A stretch of 64,000 nt of DNA. Origin: Curtobacterium sp. L6-1. GTDB taxonomy: Bacteria > Actinomycetota > Actinomycetes > Actinomycetales > Microbacteriaceae. The notes under the pieces are model-generated. The model made no database searches, had not been told where the DNA came from, and worked only from the letters and a program-made list of their open reading frames with translations. Shown piece by piece: positions 32,239 to 40,109 of the stretch. Both the position numbers and the translations under genes were made by a program. Each line of letters starts with the position of its first letter. Position 1 is the stretch's first letter. The DNA lies in contig NZ_CP076544.1 of assembly GCF_018885305.1 (NCBI RefSeq), positions 3,338,815 to 3,402,814 of the forward strand, read 5' to 3'.

Positions 32239-32365
32239 CCGGCGCGGTCCGTCCCGTCGCCGTCTCCGGCGGGTCCGGCCGGGAGGCCCGGGGCACGTCC
32301 GCCGGTTCGGTCGCGACTCGCTCGACACGCTCCCGGCAATGGGCGGTCGGGCGGTGTGCTCCCCC

Positions 32366-32371
32366 TACCGT
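32366..32371 (+). promoter_or_regulatory. -10 element of the 32378 gene, leaderless type
   Basis: TACCGT ends six bases before ATG at 32378. Confidence 0.5.
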
Positions 32372-32377
32372 TGCCCC

Positions 32378-33538
32378 ATGGGATTCGGGACCTGGGGCGG
32401 CGGCATCGTGCTGCTCGTGGCGGCGGTGCTCTGGGTCGTCTACCTGATGCCCGCGTGGGCCGCCCGTCGGCAGTACCTCGCGACGGAGCGCAACGCCGTC
32501 CGGCTGCAGCAGACCCTCCGCATCCTCGCGCAGACCGCCGAGCTGCCGGACGAGGTGCGGGTCGAGATGAACGCGAAGTCCCTCGCGGAGGCGCAGCGCG
32601 TCGCCCGCTCCGAGGAGGCCAAGCGTGCCGCCATCACCCGCGCGCACGAGGCCGCTCGGCAGCGCGAGATCACCCGTCGTCTGGCGGCGCAGGCGCCCGT
32701 GCTCGAGCGGGCGTCCTCGGTGCCCGCGCTCACCGCGATGCGCATGCGTCGCTCGCGCCTCGGTGCGACGATCCTCGGCACGCTCGGCCTCGTCCTCGCG
32801 GTCGTCGTCCTCGTCACCGCCCCCGGCGCCTGGCTGCTCGCGGTCGCCGGACTCGTCGCCGCCCTCGGGTCGGCCGCCGTCCTCGCACAGCTGCACCAGG
32901 TCGCGACCGCTCGCCGTCGGCGGGCCGCAGGCGGTGCGCCGGAGCCGCGCCGGGCCTCCGCACCGACCACCACCTGGACCGACCCGGCACCGCCGCTGTC
33001 GACCGAGCAGCCGCAGGCCGCTCCCGCCGACCGGAGCTGGACGCCGGGGCCGCTCCCGAAGCCGCTCTACGTGCAGACGCCCACGCAGCCCGGGCCGTCA
33101 CCCGAGTCGTCGGCGGAGCTCGCCGCCCGGCTGCGGGACCGTGTCGCGCAGGCGAAGGCCGAGGCGGACGCCGAGGCCGCGGCCATCCGCGCGGGGGAGT
33201 CCGACCCGTCGCTCGCCCGGGTGTCGCGGATGCGTGCCGACGTCGAGCAGGCCGCCGCGGCGCTGTCCTCGCACGACCAGGGACGCCTGGCGGAGCGCCT
33301 GGGTCTCCGCGCGGCACCGTCCGAGGCGTCCTCCCGCTCCGGTGCCACGGCGTCCGGCCGAGCCGACGCGGCTCCTGCTGCCACCGCTCCCGCTGCCGCC
33401 GCTCCGGCCGACGCCGCCCCGGCCGAGCCGGAGACACCGGCCACGCCGAGCCGGTGGGCGGGCATGGGCGTGATCGGTGACGACGCCTACGGCGAGACCG
33501 ACCTCGACGCGATCATGCGTCGCCGTCGCGCGGTCTGA
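32378..33538 (+). CDS. Membrane protein of unknown function with helical region and Ala/Pro tail
   Basis: A 386-residue protein. A first membrane segment (about residues 8-26, GIVLLVAAVLWVVYLMPAW) is followed by a cytosolic Arg/Ala/Glu-rich helix to about 125, two more segments near 130-150 and 152-175, then a long cytosolic tail with a predicted helix (AARLRDRVAQAKAEADAEAA, near residue 250) and a low-complexity Ala/Pro stretch. The last 20 residues (GDDAYGETDLDAIMRRRRAV) look conserved. It resembles a membrane protein found next to galU and GNAT genes in many Microbacteriaceae. No domain is recognised. Confidence 0.7.
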   Translation: MGFGTWGGGIVLLVAAVLWVVYLMPAWAARRQYLATERNAVRLQQTLRILAQTAELPDEVRVEMNAKSLAEAQRVARSEEAKRAAITRAHEAARQREITRRLAAQAPVLERASSVPALTAMRMRRSRLGATILGTLGLVLAVVVLVTAPGAWLLAVAGLVAALGSAAVLAQLHQVATARRRRAAGGAPEPRRASAPTTTWTDPAPPLSTEQPQAAPADRSWTPGPLPKPLYVQTPTQPGPSPESSAELAARLRDRVAQAKAEADAEAAAIRAGESDPSLARVSRMRADVEQAAAALSSHDQGRLAERLGLRAAPSEASSRSGATASGRADAAPAATAPAAAAPADAAPAEPETPATPSRWAGMGVIGDDAYGETDLDAIMRRRRAV

Positions 33539-33603
33539 CGCGGCAGGACGGGCGGCGCGCCCGACCGCGGCGGCTCGATTTCGGTTCGCTGCGACCCGGT
33601 GCT

Positions 33604-33609
33604 ATCGTG
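33604..33609 (+). promoter_or_regulatory. Candidate -10 element of tRNA-Ala
   Basis: TATCGT ends 11 bases before the tRNA 5' end. TTCGGTT-like sequence lies upstream but spacing is not ideal. Confidence 0.4.
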
Positions 33610-33620
33610 GTCGAGCACTT

Positions 33621-33696
33621 GGGGCTATGGCGCAGTTGGTAGCGCGTCTCGTTCGCAATGAGAAGGTCAGGGGTTCGAATCCCCTTAGCTCCACCA
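33621..33696 (+). tRNA. tRNA-Ala, anticodon CGC
   Basis: Acceptor arms GGGGCTA and TAGCTCC pair over seven positions, with an encoded CCA (33694-33696). The anticodon loop TTCGCAA gives CGC for codon GCG, with stem TCTCG/TGAGA. The T arm is GGGG-TTCGAAT-CCCC. The D arm reads GGCGCAGTTGGTAGCGC. Confidence 0.93.
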
Positions 33697-33701
33697 GATG
33701 C

Positions 33702-33737
33702 ACGAAGGCCCGGACCCGATCGGATCCGGGCCTTCGT
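33702..33737 (+). terminator. Terminator after tRNA-Ala
   Basis: ACGAAGGCCCGGA (33702-33714) pairs perfectly with TCCGGGCCTTCGT (33725-33737), 10-base loop. Confidence 0.75.
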
Positions 33738-33750
33738 CGTTCCGCGCTGT

Positions 33751-33853
33751 CGTCGTTCCAGTGCTCGTCGTTCCAGTGCTCGTCGTGCCGGGCGCTCGTC
33801 GTGGCCGGCGCCCGTCCGTCCCCGTGCGTACGTCCGTCCCGGTGCGCACGTCC
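33751..33853. repeat. Two adjacent short tandem-repeat arrays
   Basis: CGTCGTTCCAGTGCT occurs twice in tandem (33751, 33766), followed by two degenerate 16-base relatives to 33812. Then an 18-base unit CGTCCGTCCC(C/G)GTGCG(T/C)A occurs twice (33813, 33831). Noncoding. Confidence 0.8.
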
Positions 33854-33907
33854 TTGCCGCCCGGGGATCGGGCTGGCACGATGAGCCGACGGACGAAGGA
33901 GCCCATC

Positions 33908-34330
33908 ATGACCTCACGGCTGAACCCCTACCTCGGCTTCCGGGACGACGCCCGGCAGGCGCTCGAGTTCTACCAGTCGGTGTTCGGCGGTGACCTGCGC
34001 ATCGGCACGTTCGCCGAGATGGGCGCCGAGGGGGACCCGGCCGACGCGGACAAGGTCATGCACGGGCAGCTCGAGACGACGAACGGGTACGTCCTCATGG
34101 CGTCGGACACCCCGGCGGCGATGGGGCGATCGGAGACGAACAACATCTCGCTGTCCCTCTCCGGCGACGCCGCCGACGCCGAGGACCTGCGTGGGTACTT
34201 CCGGGCACTGTCCGCGGGCGGGACGGTCCTCGAACCGCTGACACCGGCACCGTGGGGCGACGAGTTCGGGATGGTGACCGACCGGTTCGGCGTCTCCTGG
34301 CTCGTGAACATCAGCGCCCCGGCGGCCTGA
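33908..34330 (+). CDS. VOC-family (glyoxalase/PhnB-like) protein
   Basis: A 140-residue protein with ribosome site GAAGGA before ATG. The opening PYLGFRDDARQALEFYQSVFGG and closing GDEFGMVTDRFGVSWLVNI are the hallmarks of PhnB-like members of the vicinal oxygen chelate superfamily. These bind divalent metals and act in antibiotic resistance, ring opening or demethylation, but this subgroup has no agreed reaction. Its metal-ligand positions cannot be checked fully by eye. Confidence 0.9.
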   Translation: MTSRLNPYLGFRDDARQALEFYQSVFGGDLRIGTFAEMGAEGDPADADKVMHGQLETTNGYVLMASDTPAAMGRSETNNISLSLSGDAADAEDLRGYFRALSAGGTVLEPLTPAPWGDEFGMVTDRFGVSWLVNISAPAA

Positions 34331-34381
34331 CCCACCGAGGTCCACGGCGCTGCGGTCGGGCGATCCGCGGACGGCGTCGCC

Positions 34382-34387
34382 TACCCT
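34382..34387 (+). promoter_or_regulatory. -10 element of the 34397 gene, leaderless type
   Basis: TACCCT ends nine bases before ATG at 34397. Confidence 0.45.
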
Positions 34388-34396
34388 GGACCGGTC

Positions 34397-35452
34397 ATGA
34401 CTGCTCCGATCACGCGCCGCACCCTCCTGTCCCTCGCCGGCATCACCGGTGTCGGCTTCGTCGCCGCTGCCTGCTCCTCGGACGGCCCGGCGACGCGGAA
34501 GCCGTCCGGTGCGGCCTCCGGCGGGGCGTCCACCGCCACGGGCTCCTCGTCGAGCGCGGCGTCCGCGGCACCGGCGGCTTCGTCGGTCGAGCCGGGCACG
34601 ATCCCGCTCGCCGGCGGTGTGACCGTCACGGTCACCGGGACCGGGCTCGCCGCGGTGCGGGGTGTCACGGTCGGCGGCGTGGCGGCACGGGACGTCGAGG
34701 CGACCGCCTCGCGGGTGACCTTCACGGCGCCGCACCAGGCGATGTACACCGCCGGCAGCGCCGACGTGGCCCTGTTCACCGAGCCGGTCGCCCCCTCGCC
34801 GTCGGTGGACCGCACGTCGGACGGCAACGGCAGCCAGGCGAACGACGGCCAGAGCGGCACGACCCAGGACACGAGCACCGCGACCCCGACCCCCACCGCC
34901 GCGCCGGTGCCGGACGCGAGCGCCGCGGTCGCCACGACGACGGTCGCCTACGCCGCGACCACCGACGTGGACCGGCAGCTCGAGTACGCCATGCGCCACT
35001 GGGAGGACTACAACACCGCCGAGTACGGGACGATGAACCCGATCGGCGGCGACTGCGCGAACTACGTCAACCAGACGCTGCAGGCCCGCGGGTGGGAGCA
35101 GCGCGCCGACTGGTACAACCGCGCCGGCGGAGCCGAGCACTCCGCGACCTGGACGTACTGCCCGGCGATGGACCCGTGGCTCGACCAGAACGCGGCGACC
35201 TTCGGGCTCACCCGCCGGACCTCGGACGAGCGCGAGCACGTCAAGGTCGGCGACATCGTGATGTTCGACTGGAACGCGAACGGTTCGCCCGACCACACGA
35301 CGATCGTGTCCGAGGTCTTCACCGAGCAGGACGGCACCATCCGCATCAAGTCGGCGAGTCACAACCAGGACGGCCCGTACCGTGACCTCGACGAGATGAT
35401 CACGGTGCAGCACCCGGGCGGCTCCGCCTGGTTCCACACCTTCGACGCCTAG
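34397..35452 (+). CDS. Tat-exported lipoprotein with IPT-like and amidase domains
   Basis: A 351-residue protein. The N-terminus TRRTLLSLAG with a hydrophobic stretch and VAAAC gives a twin-arginine lipoprotein signal, Cys near residue 26. After a Ser/Ala linker, residues about 70-140 look like an IPT/TIG immunoglobulin-like fold (PLAGGVTVTVTGTGLAAVRG). A Thr/Pro linker leads to a C-terminal putative amidase domain (type Amidase_6) from about residue 190: GGDCANYVNQTL with a Cys, and a His in PDHTTIVSEV, spaced as in Cys-His papain-like amidases. It probably acts on peptidoglycan or its peptides at the cell surface. The combination of Tat signal, lipobox, Ig domain and amidase is a neat surface-enzyme design. 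Confidence 0.78.
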   Translation: MTAPITRRTLLSLAGITGVGFVAAACSSDGPATRKPSGAASGGASTATGSSSSAASAAPAASSVEPGTIPLAGGVTVTVTGTGLAAVRGVTVGGVAARDVEATASRVTFTAPHQAMYTAGSADVALFTEPVAPSPSVDRTSDGNGSQANDGQSGTTQDTSTATPTPTAAPVPDASAAVATTTVAYAATTDVDRQLEYAMRHWEDYNTAEYGTMNPIGGDCANYVNQTLQARGWEQRADWYNRAGGAEHSATWTYCPAMDPWLDQNAATFGLTRRTSDEREHVKVGDIVMFDWNANGSPDHTTIVSEVFTEQDGTIRIKSASHNQDGPYRDLDEMITVQHPGGSAWFHTFDA

Positions 35453-35550
35453 CCGCCCGGGACGCCAGCGCCGCACACCTGGCACCCCACCCCAGCGCCC
35501 ACAACAGGCGCGCCACCCAAGCGTCCGCGACGCCAGCGCCCGAGGCGGCC

Positions 35551-36810
35551 TCAGGGGTACCCGAGGAACCAGAGCACCACGACCGCGACCGCCTGCAGAC
35601 CCACGCCGACGACGAGCCACGTGACCGCACGCCGCCGGGTCGCCGTGAACGCCTCGGCCGCGCCCAGCGGCGCCACGGGCATGAGCAGCCGCGGCAGGCT
35701 CTGCTGCGGCAGGAACACCGCGACCAGGTAGGCGACGTAGGCGACCGCGAAGCCCGGGACCTCCGGCCCGAGCGCCCGCACGTCCCGCCGGCGGAGGAAC
35801 CACGCCGCGGCGGCGAGGACGACCACCACGAGCACGATGCCCACCGGACCGAGCCACCGTCCCGCCATGAGGAACCACGGGGTCAGCGGTGCGAAGTGCT
35901 GCCGCCCGACGAACCCGACCCACCAGGACAGCTCCGTCTCGAGGTAGGCGTCCGGGTGCCCGGTCACGGCGGACGCCACGAACGGCCACGCCAGCCCGGC
36001 CGCCGCCACGACCAGCCCCGCGAGGACGACCGCCAGCCGCTCCCGCCACGGGAACGATCCGGCGCCGCCGTCTGCCGCGGCCGCCCCCGCCCGTCGCGCC
36101 GCGACCCACCGCACGACGAGGTGCACCGCGAGCGCGACCGCGAGTGCCAGCACCCCGGGCCGGGTGAACGCCGCGAGGACGCCGAGGACCGCGACGAGCC
36201 CGTACCGCCGCCGCACGAGCGCGAGCAGGGCGCCGAACAGCAGGAGCAGGAACGTGCTCTCGGCGTAGGCGACCTGCAGCAGGAACCCGGTGGCGCCGAA
36301 CGCGAAGAACGCCGTCGCCCACCGCGCCCGTCGCACGTCCGCCACGGCGAGCACGAGGCGGTACAGGACGACGCAGGCCCCCGCACCGCACAGGGTGGCG
36401 ACCGCGATGCCGGCCACCCAGAACGATGCGCCGGTCACCGTCATCAGGGCGCGCACGACGCCGGGGAACAGCGGCAGGAACGCCCACGGGTTCGGGACGA
36501 CGTGCCCGGCCCCGTCCGTCGGCAGGACGGTCGGGTACCCGTGCTCGGCGATGGTCCGGTAGAACGACGCGTCCCACGAGCCGGAGAAGGTGGCGAAGGA
36601 CGGGTCGCGCCGCACCGAGGCGAAGTGCCAGCCGTTCGCCGTCGCGAGCCAGTAGACGGTGACGAGCAGCACCGTGCTGACGACGCGGGAGGCCAGCCAC
36701 AGGAGCAGGGGGGTGGTCCACCTGCTGGAGCGCGCCTCCAGGACGGCCGTCACCGTCCGGCGCAGGGCGGCCGGTCGGGAGGCGCGGGTCGTCTCCGCCT
36801 GGTCCGTCAC
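35551..36810 (-). CDS. PIG-V-like membrane mannosyltransferase family protein
   Basis: A 419-residue integral membrane protein with about nine to eleven hydrophobic segments. GTG at 36810 reads VTDQAETTRAS. The conserved start of the first loop, FATFSGSWDASFYRTIAEHGYP, carries the acidic D (WDASFY) characteristic of GT-C fold mannosyltransferases of the PIG-V/GPI type, and NPWAFLPLFP follows. Such enzymes use a polyprenyl-phosphate mannose donor outside the membrane. In actinobacteria the acceptor is often a lipid or protein. No other glycosylation gene lies next to it. The noncoding 98 bases before its stop codon (35453-35550) contain the near repeat CGACGCCAGCGCC twice. Confidence 0.78.
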   Translation of the reverse strand: MTDQAETTRASRPAALRRTVTAVLEARSSRWTTPLLLWLASRVVSTVLLVTVYWLATANGWHFASVRRDPSFATFSGSWDASFYRTIAEHGYPTVLPTDGAGHVVPNPWAFLPLFPGVVRALMTVTGASFWVAGIAVATLCGAGACVVLYRLVLAVADVRRARWATAFFAFGATGFLLQVAYAESTFLLLLFGALLALVRRRYGLVAVLGVLAAFTRPGVLALAVALAVHLVVRWVAARRAGAAAADGGAGSFPWRERLAVVLAGLVVAAAGLAWPFVASAVTGHPDAYLETELSWWVGFVGRQHFAPLTPWFLMAGRWLGPVGIVLVVVVLAAAAWFLRRRDVRALGPEVPGFAVAYVAYLVAVFLPQQSLPRLLMPVAPLGAAEAFTATRRRAVTWLVVGVGLQAVAVVVLWFLGYP

Positions 36811-36927
36811 CCGCACGATCCTGGCAGAGCGCGCCGTGTCCGTTCGCCGCACGACCTCCAGCGGCCGTCCAGCGGCTGCGCGTTGCATCGCGGACGTTCC
36901 CTGGAAGACCAACCACACGGAGGCACC

Positions 36928-37779
36928 ATGCCGTTCATCACCGTCGGCGCCGAAAACGGCCACGACATCGACCTGCACTACGACGACTTCGGCACCGGCG
37001 ACCCGGTCGTGCTGATCCACGGCTGGCCGCTCTCCGGCCGCTCGTGGGAGGGCCAGGTCCCGGCGCTCGTCGCTGCCGGCCACCGCGTCATCGCCTACGA
37101 CCGCCGTGGCTTCGGCCAGTCGTCGCAGCCGTGGAACGGGTACGACTACGACACCTTCGCCGCGGACCTCGACAAGCTCATCACCGAGCTCGGGCTGACG
37201 AACGTGACGCTCATCGGGTTCTCGATGGGCGGCGGCGAGCTCGCCCGCTACGTCTCGACCTACGGCACCGGCAAGGTCGCCAAGCTCGTCTTCGCCAGCG
37301 CCGTGCCGCCGTACCTGTGGAAGTCGGACGAGAACCCGGAGGGCGGCGTCGACCAGGACCTCGCCGACTGGTTCGCGAACGGCATCACGGGTGACCGCCC
37401 GGCGTTCCTGCACGAGTTCGTCGACATGTTCTACACCGCCGGTGGCAAGGTTTCGCTGACCCACAAGCCGCTCGTGAGCGACGACCAGCGCGCCTACGAC
37501 CTGGCGATCGCGGAGCTCGCGTCGCCGAAGGGCACGCTCGACTGCACCGCGGCCTTCGCGACCACGGACTTCCGCGACGACCTGACGAAGGTCGACGTCC
37601 CGACGCTCGTCATCCACGGCGACGCCGACGGCATCGTGCCCTTCGAGGTCTCCGGCAAGCGCACCGCCGAGGCGATCCCGAACGCGGAGCTGCACGTCAT
37701 CGAGGGCGGCCCGCACGGCGTGCTCGCCTCGCACCGCGACGAGTGGAACCAGGCGGTGCTGCGCTTCCTCGCGAAGTAG
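36928..37779 (+). CDS. Alpha/beta hydrolase, non-heme chloroperoxidase/esterase type
   Basis: A 283-residue protein with GAGGCACC-like ribosome site. Catalytic triad candidates: Ser in IGFSMGGGE (near residue 100), Asp in IHGDADGIVP (near 230) and His in GGPHGVLA (near 258). The oxyanion HGWPLSGRSW block matches the chloroperoxidase/perhydrolase group. It has no signal peptide, so it is cytosolic. It could hydrolyse esters or perform cofactor-free perhydrolysis. A 48-base palindrome terminates it. Confidence 0.93.
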   Translation: MPFITVGAENGHDIDLHYDDFGTGDPVVLIHGWPLSGRSWEGQVPALVAAGHRVIAYDRRGFGQSSQPWNGYDYDTFAADLDKLITELGLTNVTLIGFSMGGGELARYVSTYGTGKVAKLVFASAVPPYLWKSDENPEGGVDQDLADWFANGITGDRPAFLHEFVDMFYTAGGKVSLTHKPLVSDDQRAYDLAIAELASPKGTLDCTAAFATTDFRDDLTKVDVPTLVIHGDADGIVPFEVSGKRTAEAIPNAELHVIEGGPHGVLASHRDEWNQAVLRFLAK

Positions 37780-37806
37780 CGGCAGGGCCGGCCCGACGGG
37801 GCCGAC

Positions 37807-37854
37807 ACCGGACGGGAGGCCCGTGACCAGCTGGTCACGGGCCTCCCGTCCGGT
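37807..37854. terminator. Bidirectional terminator, 48-base perfect palindrome
   Basis: Arms 37807-37830 and 37831-37854 are exact complements, core ACGGGAGGCCCGTGACCAG. It separates the convergent hydrolase and GH2 genes. Confidence 0.8.
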
Positions 37855-37901
37855 TCCGCGGTCCGGCCCGGCGGCGCCCCTCCCGGGGTCAGCGGCCGGG
37901 A

Positions 37902-39785
37902 TCAGCGGCCGAGGACGGCGCGGCGGATCCGCTCGATCGGCTCCTTCGGCGTCCGGTCCGCGTTGAGCAGCCCGTTCGTCTCCTGCATCGTGTCGGTGAG
38001 CTGGGTCCAGCAGCTGCCCGCCAGGAACGAGCTCGCCCGCACCGCGTCGTACAGTGCCGTGATCCGGGCGATCCAGTCGTCGCCGTCCGCGGCGGTCGTG
38101 TAGCCCCAAGCGTCGTCGCGCTGCGCACCCGGCTGGTGGTTGACCCCGCCGAACTCCGTGAGCATCACCGGCTGCCCGCGGTCCTCGGCGCCGCCGACCA
38201 GGATCGGCCGGTCCGCCGGGCCGACCCCGGCGAGCAGGCGCGTCCGGGCCTCGTCGTCGGCGTAGGTGCGGGCGAGGCGCTCCCCGTCGCCCTCGTAGTC
38301 GTGGACGGACAGGATGTCGGAGTCCGGGTGCTCCCAGCCGTCGTTCGAGATGACGGGCCGCGTCGGGTCGAGCGCGCGCGTGACGTCCGCGAGCGCCCGG
38401 GCGTACGCCTGCTGCGCTGGGTCCGTCGCGATGTGCTGCACGCCCCAGCTCTCGTTCGCGGGCACCCAGGTCACGATCGACGGGTGCGAGGCGTCCCGCT
38501 CCACCGCGTCCATCCACTCCCGCACGAGCCGCTGGACGGCCGTCGGCGAGAACGCGTACGCGCCGGGCGCCTCACCCCAGACGAGCAGGCCGAGGCGGTC
38601 CGCCCAGTACAGGAAGCGGGGGTCCTCGATCTTCTGGTGGTTCCGCGCCGCGTTGAATCCGAGCTCCTTGATGAGCTCCACCTCGCGGCGCAGGGCCTGC
38701 CGTGTCGGGGCGGTGAGGTGCGACTCGGGCCAGTAGCCCTGGTTCAGGACGCTGCGCACGTCGGTGCTGCGGTCGTTGAGCAGGAAGCGCCCGTGGCCGA
38801 TCGCCGTGGTGCGGATGCCGAAGTACGAGCTCACGGCGTCGAGGGTGTGCCCGTCCGGGGCCACCAGGGTGACGACCGCGTCGACGAGGTGCGGTGCGTC
38901 CGGGCTCCACTGCAGTTCCTGCTCGGCCTGGCCGTTCGCCTGCCGGGCGATCGGGACGACGACGTCGACCTCGTGCGCGGTCGGCCCGACGACGGCCTCG
39001 ACGGTCGCGAGGTGCTCGTCCTGCTCGGTCCAGTGCGCCTCGACGCGGACGCGCGTCCCGACCGGGTGGGCGCCCGCCAGCCGGACGGTCAGCCGCATGG
39101 TCTCGTGGTCGACGTTCGTCCAGCGCAGTGCGGCGACGGCGGGGTCCGGAACGGCCTCGAGCCACACGGTCTGCCAGATCCCGGTCGTGCGGCGGTACCA
39201 GATGTCGTGCGCCTGCTCGTGCCAGTCCTGCTTGCCGCGGGGCTGGGTGAGGTCGTGCGGGTCGTCCTCGGCGCGGACGACGAGCGTGTGGACCGCATCG
39301 GTGTTGCCCGAGGCGCTCGCCGGGGCGCTCGCCGAGGCGCTCGCCGGGGCGGTGAGCGCCTCGGTGACGTCGAGCGTGAACGGCGTGTGCCCACCCTCGT
39401 GCTCGCCGATGAACTGCCCGTCGACCCAGACCCGGGCGCGGTGGTCGACCGCGCCGAAGTGGAGCAGCAGCCGCGTGCGGTCCTCGTCGTGTCCGGCGGC
39501 GGCGAGGTCGGCGGCCGTGATGCCCCGCGCGTACCAGACCACCGGGTGGAACCCCGGCTCGTCGATCCCGGACGCGGCGGACTCCGGCGGGAACGGGACG
39601 AGGATGTCGCGGGCGTCCGGGAACCCGTTGCGCCAGGCCGGGTCGTCGCCGGTGTTGCGGAACGACCAGGTGCCGTCGAGGTCGGCCCAGTGGGACCGCA
39701 TCATCTGGGGGCGCGGGTACTCCCCGTCCTGGCGGCTGGCGAGCGGGAGACCTGGGGCGGCGACGGTGCCGGGGTGCGCGTGCAT
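37902..39785 (-). CDS. Glycoside hydrolase family 2 protein
   Basis: A 627-residue cytosolic enzyme with the three-part GH2 layout: N-terminal jelly-roll (MRSHWADLDGTWSFRN..), a beta-sandwich and a TIM barrel. The acid/base Glu lies in WVPANESWG (near residue 420), and the nucleophile Glu in VMLTEFGG. No signal peptide. GH2 includes beta-galactosidases, beta-glucuronidases and beta-mannosidases; substrate cannot be told here. An in-frame ATG 30 bases upstream also exists; I chose 39785 because the earlier one lies in the operator-like palindrome. Ala/Ser repeats in the middle (ASASAPASASG) are an unusual low-complexity insertion. Confidence 0.9.
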   Translation of the reverse strand: MHAHPGTVAAPGLPLASRQDGEYPRPQMMRSHWADLDGTWSFRNTGDDPAWRNGFPDARDILVPFPPESAASGIDEPGFHPVVWYARGITAADLAAAGHDEDRTRLLLHFGAVDHRARVWVDGQFIGEHEGGHTPFTLDVTEALTAPASASASAPASASGNTDAVHTLVVRAEDDPHDLTQPRGKQDWHEQAHDIWYRRTTGIWQTVWLEAVPDPAVAALRWTNVDHETMRLTVRLAGAHPVGTRVRVEAHWTEQDEHLATVEAVVGPTAHEVDVVVPIARQANGQAEQELQWSPDAPHLVDAVVTLVAPDGHTLDAVSSYFGIRTTAIGHGRFLLNDRSTDVRSVLNQGYWPESHLTAPTRQALRREVELIKELGFNAARNHQKIEDPRFLYWADRLGLLVWGEAPGAYAFSPTAVQRLVREWMDAVERDASHPSIVTWVPANESWGVQHIATDPAQQAYARALADVTRALDPTRPVISNDGWEHPDSDILSVHDYEGDGERLARTYADDEARTRLLAGVGPADRPILVGGAEDRGQPVMLTEFGGVNHQPGAQRDDAWGYTTAADGDDWIARITALYDAVRASSFLAGSCWTQLTDTMQETNGLLNADRTPKEPIERIRRAVLGR

Positions 39786-39807
39786 CCCTCCATGCTGGCC
39801 GCCGAGG

Positions 39808-39819
39808 TACATCGATGTA
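39808..39819 (-). promoter_or_regulatory. Operator-like palindrome at the GH2 promoter
   Basis: TACATCGATGTA is a perfect 12-base palindrome 23 bases before the GH2 start. On the minus strand TTTACA overlaps it and lies 17 bases from TCGACC, a plausible promoter. A LacI-family repressor is the usual controller of such glycosidase genes, but no repressor gene is next to it. Confidence 0.45.
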
Positions 39820-39926
39820 AAGAGAACCGGGCGAGACCGGTCGAGCGGGGCCGGGCGACGTGCCCGCCGGCGTCGGGGCCGCGCACCGGTGCGGACCGGG
39901 CGCGGGGGACCGCACATCCGCAGCCG

Positions 39927-39944
39927 CTTGCGCGAACGCGCAAG
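39927..39944. promoter_or_regulatory. Inverted repeat upstream of the polysaccharide operon promoter
   Basis: CTTGCGCG-AA-CGCGCAAG, perfect 8-base arms, sits 16 bases before the -35 of the GT2 operon. It is well placed for an activator or repressor. The rest of the 324-base gap between GH2 and GT2 holds no gene. Confidence 0.45.
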
Positions 39945-39960
39945 AGTGCCCCGCATCCCC

Positions 39961-39990
39961 TTGTCGGTCCGCGCAGGGGCCACCTACCGT
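39961..39990 (+). promoter_or_regulatory. Candidate promoter of the GT2/beta-helix operon
   Basis: TTGTCG (39961-39966) and TACCGT (39985-39990) are 18 bases apart. Transcription would begin near 39997, giving a leader of about 113 bases, in contrast to the leaderless genes. Confidence 0.5.
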
Positions 39991-40109
39991 CTGGTGACGA
40001 CGTCGTCTCGACCGCCCCCGCGAGCCACCCACTCGCCGGCGGTCTGCGCCCGGCTGACCACCGCGCACCCCGGATCTCCCACCCACGCCAGTCCGAAGGA
40101 CCCGAACCC

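Noticed and set aside
33914..36916. A 1000-codon minus-strand frame
   Set aside because: It overlaps the VOC, amidase and mannosyltransferase genes in other frames and has no domain.
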